Positions 1 to 8,026 of a stretch of DNA of 64,000 nucleotides are shown here, piece after piece. The stretch is from positions 434,001-498,000 of the forward strand of contig NZ_PRLE01000001.1 in the NCBI RefSeq assembly GCF_003287495.1. Direction: 5' to 3'. Both the position numbers and the translations under genes were made by a program. Under the pieces are notes generated by a model. The model had not been told where the DNA came from, made no database searches, and worked only from the letters and a program-made list of their open reading frames with translations. The stretch comes from Faecalibacterium prausnitzii (lineage in GTDB: Bacteria > Bacillota > Clostridia > Oscillospirales > Ruminococcaceae). Numbering within the stretch: position 1 is the stretch's first letter; each line of letters begins with the position of its first letter.

Positions 1-552
1 GGCGTACCCCAGCTCCTGGGCGATCTTCAAAGCCTCGTCAAAGCCCAGATTCTCCCGCACCATCTTGGTCAGCATGAAGTTGGTGGTGCCGTTCACGATG
101 CCCTCCACCTCGGTGATGACATTGGCGGCCAGGCACTGATGCATCGGGGTGATGATCGGCGTGCCGCCGCCCACCGAAGCCTCAAACAGGAACGCGCAGT
201 TGTGAGCCTTGGCCAGGCCCAGCAGCTCGGCGCCGTAGGTGGCCACCATCTCCTTGTTGGAGGTGCAGACGCTCCGGCCGCTCTCGAGGCAGGCCTTGAC
301 ATAGGGGTACGCAAACCGCGTGCCGCCGATGGTCTCTACCACGACGCGGATCTCAGGGTCTTCCAGGATGGTGTCAAAGTTCTTGACGAACAGATGGGCA
401 GCCGGATGATTGGAGAAATCCTTGGGGTCCAGAATATACTTGACCTCCACCGGCTCGCCTGCCCGGCGGGAGACACCGGCTGCATTGCGGCAGAGCACCT
501 CGTACACGCCGCTGCCAACCGTGCCAAACCCTAAAATTGCAATCTTGGCCAT
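1..552 (-). CDS. hom: homoserine dehydrogenase, N-terminal part (cut by window edge)
   Basis: Converts aspartate semialdehyde to homoserine with NAD(P)H in the threonine/methionine pathway. The 184 residues visible begin MAKIAILGFGTVGSGV, a Rossmann GxGxxG loop at residues 8-13. They continue through SNKEMVA, the family's nucleotide/substrate-binding stretch, and NGTTNF, the start of the catalytic domain. The C-terminal catalytic lysine and any ACT domain lie left of position 1. The ATG sits 45 bp after the ACT-domain gene on the same strand, so the two are probably one operon; this pairing is common in Firmicutes. Confidence 0.93.
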   Translation of the reverse strand, partial: MAKIAILGFGTVGSGVYEVLCRNAAGVSRRAGEPVEVKYILDPKDFSNHPAAHLFVKNFDTILEDPEIRVVVETIGGTRFAYPYVKACLESGRSVCTSNKEMVATYGAELLGLAKAHNCAFLFEASVGGGTPIITPMHQCLAANVITEVEGIVNGTTNFMLTKMVRENLGFDEALKIAQELGYA

Positions 553-597
553 GTATTTTCCCTCTTTCCCTATTGCTTCAAAAATACAGAGTCGGTT

Positions 598-1029
598 TTA
601 CAGATTATATCCGCAGTGGACCCCCACCACCATCCGCTGGCGGCTGAGCTTTTCGGTCAGTTCCTCGGGGGTCATCTGCATGGTGTCGGTCCGGATGGTA
701 ACGGCCACCAGCGCCGCGCCATTTTCCGGCGTGGACTGATTGATGGTCACGATGCTGGCTCCGGCCGCGCTGATGCCGGCCAGCAGGCTCTGCAAAGCGC
801 CCGTTTCGTCCCGCAGCGTCGCCATGACGGTGATGACCTCCCGGCCATTCTCGGAATCAAAAATGCAATCCTTATATTTATAAAAAGCACTGCGGGACAG
901 GTCCACACTGCGGGTCGCAGCCGAGATGCTGCGTGCCTCGCCGCTGGCCAGAAGTTCCTTGGCGCGTACCACCTTGAGGAAAACTTCCGGCAGGACCTGT
1001 GCGTCTACCAGATAAAAGCGGCGTTCCAA
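598..1029 (-). CDS. pheB: ACT domain-containing protein, PheB/UPF0735 family
   Basis: Small cytosolic protein of 143 residues. The N-terminal half carries a short helix-turn-helix-like stretch (VDLSRSAFYKYKD). The C-terminal half is an ACT domain (ITVMATLRDETGALQSLL, then TINQS), a fold that binds amino acids. The open frame reaches up to 1092, but I chose TTG at 1029. It is preceded at good distance by GAGGTG, and the family normally starts with a short basic stretch before YLV..ILPEVFLKV. It lies just upstream of hom, so a regulatory role in amino-acid metabolism is likely. Its exact ligand is not known from sequence. Confidence 0.85.
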   Translation of the reverse strand: MERRFYLVDAQVLPEVFLKVVRAKELLASGEARSISAATRSVDLSRSAFYKYKDCIFDSENGREVITVMATLRDETGALQSLLAGISAAGASIVTINQSTPENGAALVAVTIRTDTMQMTPEELTEKLSRQRMVVGVHCGYNL

Positions 1030-1196
1030 CTTGTTCACCTCACAAACACAAGTGTTCTTGCAGAGAATATAATAGCATCCGGCCTCACGCATTGCAAGAG
1101 GTCGGATGCTATTTTGTCAGATTATCCAGTTTTGCTGTCGGAAGCGCCGCTTTCCCGCACCGAATCACAAGGGCCCGGCCCGGAAAAGTATGATTT

Positions 1197-3674
1197 TTAA
1201 TCCGTCTCCACGCCCGTTGCGGCGGGGTCCGGGATCTGGGTTGCCTGTGTGTCGGCCGCGGACGCCGCACCGCTGCTGTGGGAGTAGTTGCAGGTATCGG
1301 GCAGGTCGTCCGCACGGTAGTACCCGGTCGCGCGGCTGGGGCAGTTGGGCCCGGCCAGCAGGCCGCTCTGGGTGCAGTAAGCACGCTCCACAACGCCGTC
1401 CGAGGTCGGGAACGCCTTGTAGGGCAGGTCTGCCTGCACCTGCTCCATATAGGCTTTCCATGCCTTGACGCAGGTTTTGGTCTTGGCCTGATCCTTGGAC
1501 AGGGTGTTGGTCATATCATAGGGTGCATCGTAGCCCCACCACACCGCGGTAACGTAGTACGGCGTGCCGCCCACGAACCAGAGGTCTCTTTCATCGCTGG
1601 CGGTACCGGTCTTACCAAAGGACTCCATGCCGCTGGAGTTGGGGTAGTTGCCGCGGGCCGTGCCCACATTGGAGTAGAGCACGTTTTTCAGCAGGCGATT
1701 CATCACATAGGCCGTCTGCGGGGTCAGGGCCTGATAGCTGGTGGCGTTGTTTTCCAGATAGATATTGCCGTCCCGGTCCAGCACACGGGTGTACAGGTGC
1801 GGGGTGGTATACTCGCCATCGTAGAAGATCTGGAACGCGGCTGCCAGTGCCATGGGCGTCACGCCGTGAGTCTGGCTGCCCATGACCATCTGGGCCAGAC
1901 CCACATCGTTGGTCGGATCCAGCGTGTTCAGCTGCAGGGTATTGTAAACAAAGTTGAAGATATTGCTTGCGCCCACCAGGTCACCCACACGGATGGCGAT
2001 GGTGTTCAGGGAGCGGGCCAGACCGTTCCACAGCGGGAGATCGGTGTTGTCGCCGTAGTTTCCGCCGTAGTTGCGGGGCCAGCTGCGCCATGCATTGGGG
2101 TAAGCGCGCAGCTGCTTGTCCGAAAGGCCCATCAGGCCGTTCTTGCGGCAATAGTCCTCATCCCGGATGATCATGTCCCGCTTCTGGTACAGGGGCGAGT
2201 TGTTGAGCATGGTGGACCAGTTGACCAGGCCATACTCGATGCCCAGAGAATAGGCACCGATGGGTTTGATGGTGGAGCCCGTCTGCCGGGTCACGCTGTA
2301 AGCACGGTTCAGGGAGAGGCTCTTGGTCTTTTGACCCAAACCGCCCACCATAGCCAGCACGTTGCCATCATAGTCCAGCGTGACCATAGCCGCCTGGGTG
2401 CGGACATTGCGGTAGTAGTAAACGGTACCGTCCTCGGCCGTGCGGGTCTTGGGGGTTCCGTCGGCATTGAACACCTGCACGTCGTCGTCCGAGATGCCGG
2501 TCACCTCTTCCTCATGCCAGCCAGCCGGGAAATACGCGTCGTCGGTGTTGAGCATCAGGTTTTCCATGGCCGTCTGCATCTTGGGGTTCACCGTGGCTTC
2601 AATGGTGTAGCCGCCGGTGTAGAGCATCTTCTGGGCCGTGGCCTCGTCCACGCCCTCCTTGGCGGCAATGTCGCTCACCACCTCATTGAAGAGGGCATCG
2701 GTGAAGTAAGAGGAAGCCATAGAGGCGTTCTTCTTGCTTGCGTCCTCTTCCGCCAGCACCAGCGGCTGGGCGGCGGCGTTGCGGTAATCCTCTTCCGAGA
2801 TGACACCCTGCTGCCACATGTTGTAGAGCAGGAAGTTCCGGCGGTGGATCAGGTTTTCAGGGTTGGTATAGGGGTTGTAGTTGGTCGGGTTCTTGGTAAT
2901 GGACGCAATGGAAGCGCACTCCCAGAGGGTGAGCTGGCTGACATCCTTATTAAAGTACTCGTTGGCTGCCGTCTGCACACCCTGAATGGTACCCGTGAAG
3001 CTGATGGTGTTGAGGTAAGCTTCCAAGATGGTCTCCTTGGAGTAGCTGCGGCTCAGGCAGAGGGCGCGGTAAATTTCGCGCAGCTTGCGCAGTGCACCCT
3101 CTATGCCGCTGGCGCTGTCATCGTCCGTCAGGTTCTTGATGAGCTGCTGCTCCAGCGTGGACGCGCCCTGCTTGGAGCTGTAGATGGGCAGGATATACTC
3201 GTTGACCATCGCGCCGATGGTGCGCTTGAAGTTGACGCCCGGCTCATTGTAGAAGTCTTTGTCCTCGGTACAGATGAACGCATACTGCAAATAGCTGGGG
3301 ATCTGCTCCAGGTTGGCCCACACGCGGTGGCTGTTGGAAGAGCGCAGGGTGGCGTATTCCACCTGAGCACCGGTGTCCGGGTCGGTAGCCATTACCACAC
3401 TGGACTGGCTCAGCTCAATGTTGTCCAGGTCCAGCAGGTTGCCGTCGTCGGCTGTAGCATTGACCACATAGTACACGGCCCCCACGGCCAGCAGGCTGCC
3501 GCCAATAATGCACAGGCAGACCACCGTGGCAATGAGCCGCCCCAGCACGCCCCAGAACGTGACACGCCGCTTTTCTTTCGGCTCTTTGGGTTCCTTGGGG
3601 GCACGGGGAGTTCTCTGCTCCTTGCGGCTGCGGCTCAGGTCCACTTTACGTCCCGCCTTGGGCCGCTCCTGCAT
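1197..3674 (-). CDS. class A penicillin-binding protein (PBP1A type), transglycosylase/transpeptidase
   Basis: Bifunctional peptidoglycan synthase of 825 residues anchored in the membrane. A basic, proline-rich cytoplasmic head (PKEPKEPKEK) precedes one membrane segment near residues 45-70. The GT51 domain follows, with EDKDFY near residue 136, ASTLEQQLIKN, and the ILEAYLN motif. The transpeptidase has SxxK in TGSTIKP near 468, SLN in ARSLNTIA, and KTG in FGKTGTAS near 688. The C-terminus is Ala/Thr-rich. The frame stays open to 3965, but the ATG at 3674 is preceded by GGGGA and begins the expected basic head. A strong AGGAGG about 50 nt upstream leads only into a 23-codon frame that overlaps this start. 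Confidence 0.93.
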   Translation of the reverse strand: MQERPKAGRKVDLSRSRKEQRTPRAPKEPKEPKEKRRVTFWGVLGRLIATVVCLCIIGGSLLAVGAVYYVVNATADDGNLLDLDNIELSQSSVVMATDPDTGAQVEYATLRSSNSHRVWANLEQIPSYLQYAFICTEDKDFYNEPGVNFKRTIGAMVNEYILPIYSSKQGASTLEQQLIKNLTDDDSASGIEGALRKLREIYRALCLSRSYSKETILEAYLNTISFTGTIQGVQTAANEYFNKDVSQLTLWECASIASITKNPTNYNPYTNPENLIHRRNFLLYNMWQQGVISEEDYRNAAAQPLVLAEEDASKKNASMASSYFTDALFNEVVSDIAAKEGVDEATAQKMLYTGGYTIEATVNPKMQTAMENLMLNTDDAYFPAGWHEEEVTGISDDDVQVFNADGTPKTRTAEDGTVYYYRNVRTQAAMVTLDYDGNVLAMVGGLGQKTKSLSLNRAYSVTRQTGSTIKPIGAYSLGIEYGLVNWSTMLNNSPLYQKRDMIIRDEDYCRKNGLMGLSDKQLRAYPNAWRSWPRNYGGNYGDNTDLPLWNGLARSLNTIAIRVGDLVGASNIFNFVYNTLQLNTLDPTNDVGLAQMVMGSQTHGVTPMALAAAFQIFYDGEYTTPHLYTRVLDRDGNIYLENNATSYQALTPQTAYVMNRLLKNVLYSNVGTARGNYPNSSGMESFGKTGTASDERDLWFVGGTPYYVTAVWWGYDAPYDMTNTLSKDQAKTKTCVKAWKAYMEQVQADLPYKAFPTSDGVVERAYCTQSGLLAGPNCPSRATGYYRADDLPDTCNYSHSSGAASAADTQATQIPDPAATGVETD

Positions 3675-3842
3675 GGCGTCCCCGCGGCGGATCTTTCTTG
3701 TTTCATTGTTTGAGATAAGGATCGCCTCCTGACTTCCTGCGGCCGCCTCGTGTTCCGGCGCCGCCAGACGGGCGGAGCCTCGGCTCCCCCGTTTCCTCCC
3801 ATCATTCGTCCCGGGCCGTTCTGCCCCGGGCCATAATATTAG

Positions 3843-3871
3843 ATTATAGTCCTCCGGCCTGCTCCACGCAA
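3843..3871 (-). promoter_or_regulatory. sigma-A-type promoter for the PBP gene
   Basis: On the minus strand TTGCGT (3866-3871) and TATAAT (3843-3848) are separated by 17 bp. This gives a leader of about 165 nt before the ATG at 3674. A second, weaker -10 (TATACT, 3897-3902) lies just upstream. Confidence 0.6.
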
Positions 3872-4024
3872 GGGCCAGATTTTCTCTCACAAGCGTAGTA
3901 TAGCACATCTGGGCGCTGAAAGTACAGCATCCGGGTGTGAAAATTCTCCCCGCCTGTCTGAGCATTTCTGTTTTTGCACATACTATCGGCTGAAATCCTC
4001 TTTCCCGGAAAGGAGCGTCCTGCC

Positions 4025-4399
4025 ATGCGCAAGCTCTGGCTCTGCCTGTTTTACGCGTTATGCGTTTTCACCATCGTGTTCAGCCTGTTCTGGATGGCCC
4101 TGCCCCGGCTCCCGCTGGGCCGTGCCGACTCCGCGGAGGAGACCCCTGTCCCCTCCCTGCCCAGCATCTCGGTGCAGGCCGTGCCGGAAACCGGCTCCAC
4201 CACCTACTACCTCTGTGACGAGGGCGGGCGGGTCGTGGTCTGGCAGTGTGACGCCGACGGCACCCCTGTCCAGCGGGTGCTCCGCACCGGCATCTATGTC
4301 AACCTCCTGCCGGAGGGCGACGCCCTGCGCGTCAAGCAGGGGCTGCGCCTCCCCAGCGAGACCGAGCTGCGGCAGCTGCTGGAAGATCTGGGCGGGTAA
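4025..4399 (+). CDS. small membrane-anchored protein with BofC-like C-terminal segment
   Basis: Predicted 124-residue protein. Residues 4-25 form one hydrophobic segment (LWLCLFYALCVFTIVFSLFW) acting as signal or anchor, followed by a Pro/Ser-rich stretch. The C-terminal part reads YYLCDEGGRVVVWQ, later LLPEGDALRVKQGLRL, and ends LLEDLGG. This resembles the C-terminal domain of BofC-type and related Clostridial exported proteins, but I call this by eye only. ATG at 4025 follows AAAGGAG. It is transcribed away from the PBP gene, so a link to cell-wall work is possible but not shown. Confidence 0.7.
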   Translation: MRKLWLCLFYALCVFTIVFSLFWMALPRLPLGRADSAEETPVPSLPSISVQAVPETGSTTYYLCDEGGRVVVWQCDADGTPVQRVLRTGIYVNLLPEGDALRVKQGLRLPSETELRQLLEDLGG

Positions 4400-4437
4400 A
4401 GCACAAAAACTCCCCCGGCCGGGGGAGTTTTTGCCTG
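4400..4437. terminator. bidirectional terminator
   Basis: Perfect inverted repeat of about 13 bp, AAAACTCCCCCGG / CCGGGGGAGTTTT, with T-runs on both sides. It lies between convergent genes ending at 4399 and 4449. Confidence 0.85.
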
Positions 4438-4448
4438 CTTGATCAAAA

Positions 4449-6227
4449 TTATGCCTCCATCTCTTCCAGCGGGACGAGATAGTTCTTGCGGCACTGCTCA
4501 TAGTTGAGCATATAGTCCTTGCTGGGGTTGTGGTGCATCATGTTTTTGAGGGTGTGGGAATCGTAGTCCTCACCGGCCTCCATGCCCACCAGACGGGCCG
4601 CCACATTGGAGCAGTGGTCGGAGATACGCTCCGCATTGTTCAGCACATCCAAGAAGACAACGCCGGTATCAATGGAGCAGGCACCGTCTTTCAGGCGCTT
4701 GATGTGCTGGTCGCGCAGACGCTCCACCAGAATGTCAATGATCTCCTCCAGCGGCTCTACCTGGCGGGCCATACGGACATCCTCATTTTCAAAGGCATCC
4801 ACGGTCAGGGTCAGGATGTTCTCCAGGGCCGCGTCCAGGATCCCCAGCTCATTCTTGGCGGTTTCACTGAACGAAGCCTCTTTTTCTTCCAGCTCCTGAG
4901 CTTTTTCCATGATGTTGACAGCATAGTCGCCAATGCGCTCGTACTCGGTGACAAAGTTCAGCAGCTCGGTCACTTCGTGGCTCTCGTCGTCGTTCAGCTC
5001 CTGATCGGTCATCTTGATGAGGTAGTTGGAGATTTCCACCTCCATCCGGTCAATGAGGTTTTCCCGCACGTTGATGGCGCTGACCGTGTCCGCGTCCATC
5101 TTGAGCAGCAGCGGGGTAGCCAGCGTTACATTGCGGGCCGCGCGGCGGGACATCTTGACCACCGCGTTCTTGGCCTGCTGCAGGGCCACAGCCGGGCTCT
5201 TGAACAGACGCTCGTCCAGCACCGGCATACTGAGCTCCTGCTCCTCTTCTTTGCTGTCCGGCACCGTGAGCATCGCCAGCTTGGAGAGCACACTGCTGCA
5301 GGGCAGGAAAAGCAGCATGGCCGCCACACTGGAAAGGGTGTGGATGTTTGCAATGGAGCTCTTGTTCATTACATCGCTCCACATGGGGATGCCAATGGTA
5401 TACCGCACCAGATAGACAGCGGCCAGCAGAATGACACTGCCGATGATGTTAAAGTAAAGATGGATGAGGGCCGTGCGCTTGCCATCCTTGGAAGAGCCGC
5501 CAATGGTGAGCAGCGGGGTGAACGCCGTGCCAATGTGCGCGCCCAGAATGATGGGGATGGCCGAGCCAAAGGTGACAAGACCGGTGCTGGACAGCGCCTG
5601 CAAAATACCCACCGAGGCCGAGGAAGACTGGATGATCACCGTGACCACCACGCCCACCAGCACGCCCAGGATGGGGTTGGTCATGCTGACGAACAGCTCC
5701 TGGAACGCGGCGCTCTCCCGCAGGGGGGACACGCCGGTGTCCATCAGGCTCATGCCCGTAAACAGAATGCCGAAGCCCAGCATGATCTGACCGATGTTCT
5801 TTTTCTTGGCGTTGCGGATAAACACATAAAAAACGCAGCCAACAAACGCGACCACCGGCGCAAACGTCTTGGGCTGGATGAGGGTCAGCCACAGGCTGTC
5901 GCCTGAGATATCCGCCATGCGGATCAGCTGGCCGGTCACCGTAGTACCAATGTTTGCACCCATGATCACGCCTACCGACTGCGTCAGGGTCATAATTCCG
6001 GAGTTGACAAGGCCGACACAGATGACGACCGTGCCAGCCGAGGACTGGATCACGCCCGTGATCAAAGTGCCGAAAATAACCGCTTTGAGAGTAGAAGAGG
6101 TCAGCTTCTGCAGCACGCCCTGCATCTTGCCGCCGGCCAGTTTTTCCAGGCCGGCGCCCATGATGGACATTCCGTATAGAAACAGCGCAATACCGCCCAG
6201 CAGAGAGGTGATGTGTGTGATATCCAT
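4449..6227 (-). CDS. Na+/phosphate symporter family protein with C-terminal PhoU domain
   Basis: 592-residue membrane protein. It begins MDITHITSLLGGIALFLYGM, typical of the PNaS (NptA/YjbB-like) family. The two inverted Na/Pi repeats each carry the diagnostic glutamine-serine motif (IQSSAGTV and IIQSSSASVG). About eight hydrophobic segments fill residues 1-330. Residues from about 350 to 560 are hydrophilic and helical with ERIGDYAVNI and ERISDHCSNV, the PhoU-like repeats. ATG 6227 follows TAGGAGC by 9 nt. Likely role is phosphate uptake or efflux with phosphate sensing. The direction of transport cannot be told from sequence. Confidence 0.9.
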   Translation of the reverse strand: MDITHITSLLGGIALFLYGMSIMGAGLEKLAGGKMQGVLQKLTSSTLKAVIFGTLITGVIQSSAGTVVICVGLVNSGIMTLTQSVGVIMGANIGTTVTGQLIRMADISGDSLWLTLIQPKTFAPVVAFVGCVFYVFIRNAKKKNIGQIMLGFGILFTGMSLMDTGVSPLRESAAFQELFVSMTNPILGVLVGVVVTVIIQSSSASVGILQALSSTGLVTFGSAIPIILGAHIGTAFTPLLTIGGSSKDGKRTALIHLYFNIIGSVILLAAVYLVRYTIGIPMWSDVMNKSSIANIHTLSSVAAMLLFLPCSSVLSKLAMLTVPDSKEEEQELSMPVLDERLFKSPAVALQQAKNAVVKMSRRAARNVTLATPLLLKMDADTVSAINVRENLIDRMEVEISNYLIKMTDQELNDDESHEVTELLNFVTEYERIGDYAVNIMEKAQELEEKEASFSETAKNELGILDAALENILTLTVDAFENEDVRMARQVEPLEEIIDILVERLRDQHIKRLKDGACSIDTGVVFLDVLNNAERISDHCSNVAARLVGMEAGEDYDSHTLKNMMHHNPSKDYMLNYEQCRKNYLVPLEEMEA

Positions 6228-6335
6228 AGAATCAATGCTCCTACTATCGATCTTCGATCTTCTTTTGACAAAAAGGCATAGCACGGCATTGAAACAGACG
6301 AGACGTATTCCTCCCGCTCAAACGCCGTCCTTTTT

Positions 6336-6365
6336 ATTATAGCATTGATTCCCCTCACACAACAA
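6336..6365 (-). promoter_or_regulatory. promoter for the Na/Pi symporter gene
   Basis: TTGTTG (6360-6365) and TATAAT (6336-6341) are separated by 18 bp on the minus strand, about 110 nt before the ATG. Confidence 0.55.
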
Positions 6366-6499
6366 GGGATTTTTTACAACAAAAATAGATTTTTTACACA
6401 TTTCTGCCGTTTCAGGCTGTTTCTTTGCGGTTCTTTTTCTGTTATTTTACATGCATTTTACAATTTGCCCTTTCAAACCGCGCACTGACAAATTCTGCA

Positions 6500-6631
6500 T
6501 CAGGCCGCGCGGGCCTCTTCTTCCAGCTCTTCCATGGCTTCCCGCACCGTATCCGCGGAAAACAGGAACACCCCGCCCGCGGTATACACCTCGATGTGAC
6601 TGCCAACATTTCGCATCTCAAACTCTTTCAT
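6500..6631 (-). CDS. 43-residue conserved-looking small protein, function unknown
   Basis: Starts MKEFEMRNVGSHIEVY after an excellent AGGAGG eight bases upstream of ATG 6631. The body is a short beta-rich stretch (HIEVYTAGGVFLFSA) followed by a charged helix (TVREAMEELEEEARAA). No signal peptide or membrane segment is seen. It stands alone between the symporter and the CBS gene with its own ribosome binding site. I do not recognise the family. Strength of the Shine-Dalgarno and the amphipathic composition argue that it is translated. Confidence 0.6.
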   Translation of the reverse strand: MKEFEMRNVGSHIEVYTAGGVFLFSADTVREAMEELEEEARAA

Positions 6632-6718
6632 CTCGTGTTCCCTCCTGTCGTATTTCTTAGGACAGGGAGAGTATCGCATAGTTTGAGTCCAATAAATTGG
6701 ATTTTGAAGCATTTTTGC

Positions 6719-6756
6719 GCAAAAAGGCCCGGAAATTTTCATCTCCGGGCCTTTTC
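6719..6756 (-). terminator. intrinsic terminator of the CBS-pair gene
   Basis: Stem AAGGCCCGGA / TCCGGGCCTT with a ten-base loop at 6724-6754, followed on the minus strand by a run of T. Confidence 0.8.
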
Positions 6757-6767
6757 CTGCAAAAATT

Positions 6768-7226
6768 TTAATGCACTGCCGCCGCTTCCCGCTTGCGTTC
6801 CGGCTTTGACATGTGCTGCTGCTCAGCGCGGGCCTTATCATAGCAGTAACGAATGATGGCCTGCCGCCGGACGATGCCAATGAACATGCCCCGGTCGTCC
6901 ACCACCGGCACAAAGTTCTGGTTCATGGCCGCCTCCACCAGCTGATCCATGCTGGTGGTCACGGTCACGGCCTTGTAGTCCCGCTTGTGAGGGAACGACG
7001 AGATGGGCACCTCCTCCGCTGCTTCCAGATCCAGCCCATGGAGCTTTTTCAGTCCCCACAGAATGTCTCCCTCCGTCAGGGTGCCCACATACTCGCCCCG
7101 GCGGTTGAGCACTGGGATGGAAGCATAGCGGTTGTTCTCCCATTTTTCAAGGGTCTGACGCAGGGTGAAATCGTCATAAACGTACATCAGGTCCTGCTTG
7201 GGGGAAAGGAAAAACAGAATATTCAT
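6768..7226 (-). CDS. CBS-domain pair protein
   Basis: 152-residue soluble protein made of two CBS motifs. The first runs roughly from residue 8 to 62 (SIPVLNRRGEYVGTLTEGDILW) and the second from 85 to 140 (FVPVVDDRGMFIGIVRRQAII). Stand-alone CBS pairs bind adenine nucleotides, in some Firmicutes c-di-AMP (CbpB/YkuL type), and modulate partners. The basic tail (SKPERKREAAAVH) is not part of the fold. ATG 7226 follows AGGAGAG. Monocistronic, with its own promoter and terminator. Ligand and partner cannot be read from the sequence. Confidence 0.85.
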   Translation of the reverse strand: MNILFFLSPKQDLMYVYDDFTLRQTLEKWENNRYASIPVLNRRGEYVGTLTEGDILWGLKKLHGLDLEAAEEVPISSFPHKRDYKAVTVTTSMDQLVEAAMNQNFVPVVDDRGMFIGIVRRQAIIRYCYDKARAEQQHMSKPERKREAAAVH

Positions 7227-7367
7227 CCAACAACTCTCCTATTTTGTTATTTCTGCCGTCTGGGCCGCCTGATTCCTGTCTAATACACCATTTTTGTGCG
7301 CAGCTGCCCCGCCGGCCGCAAATGCAGCCAGCGGCCATGCGTTTTCCTACTTTCAGTTTAGCACTTT

Positions 7368-7396
7368 TTCATAGGAATAGGAAGTCATACTATCAA
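7368..7396 (-). promoter_or_regulatory. promoter for the CBS gene
   Basis: TTGATA (7391-7396), 17 bp, TATGAA (7368-7373) on the minus strand. It lies in the 395-bp gap 7227-7621, which holds no gene. Confidence 0.5.
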
Positions 7397-7478
7397 GTTT
7401 TTATATTTTATTCACAATCGGTTTGCAATGTTTTACTAAAAAATCACGGAAAGCTATGCACAGCGCCCACTTTTGTGC

Positions 7479-7484
7479 TATACT
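7479..7484 (+). promoter_or_regulatory. -10 box upstream of the Asp23-DAK2 pair
   Basis: GCTATACTAG on the plus strand, 138 bp before the Asp23 start. Only a weak -35 (TATGCA, 18 bp upstream) is visible. Confidence 0.4.
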
Positions 7485-7621
7485 AGAAAAGAGATGTCGG
7501 CCCGGAACGGGAGTCCACTGTCCCAGTATAGCGGTACCGGTGGTCGGAAACCACAGAAATCGCGTGGCCGGCAGAACACTTTTGGAACTGATTTTGAAAT
7601 GAATAAAGGAGCAGAGCGACT

Positions 7622-7972
7622 ATGATTACTTCCCGTTTCCCGCTGGGAGATGTCAGCTTCTCCGCCGAGTACTTCTCTACGCTGGTGGGCGAAGCAACCA
7701 AACATTGCTACGGTGTGGCCGCAATGGCCCCCCGTGACCTGACCGATACTGTCAAGAGCATGGTGCGGGGCGCTGATTTTTCGGAAAAGGGCGTCCGTGT
7801 CACGCAGGAAGAGGGCCGTCTCGTGATCGAGCTGCACATTGCCGTCAGCTATGGGCTGAACATCTCGACTGCCGCGCGGAGCATCTCGCACCGCGTCAAG
7901 GACGAAGTAGAGCAGGCTACCGGCCTCAAAGTGGCCCGCGTGGTCGTCTCGGTCGATGACGTCATCGCCTGA
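7622..7972 (+). CDS. yloU: Asp23/Gls24 family envelope-stress protein (YloU-like)
   Basis: 116-residue Asp23/Gls24 domain protein without signal peptide. It shows the family pattern of a short N-terminal strand, GVAAMAPRD, a central ELHIAVSYGLNI strand, and a C-terminal VKDEVEQATGLKVARVVVSVDDV. Members associate with the membrane or, in YloU, accompany the DAK2 protein YloV. Here too the DAK2 gene begins 54 bp downstream. ATG 7622 follows AAAGGAG. Function in Firmicutes is linked to cell-envelope and alkaline stress; molecular action is unknown. Confidence 0.9.
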   Translation: MITSRFPLGDVSFSAEYFSTLVGEATKHCYGVAAMAPRDLTDTVKSMVRGADFSEKGVRVTQEEGRLVIELHIAVSYGLNISTAARSISHRVKDEVEQATGLKVARVVVSVDDVIA

Positions 7973-8026
7973 TCCAAACGCCAAGCCCACCCGGGGGTAC
8001 CGGGAGATTATAAGGAGTAGAAAACA

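Noticed and set aside
3674-3715. 23-codon frame after AGGAGG upstream of the PBP gene as a leader peptide
   Set aside because: Spacing from AGGAGG to its ATG is about 18 bases and its composition is unremarkable; kept only as a note on the PBP start.
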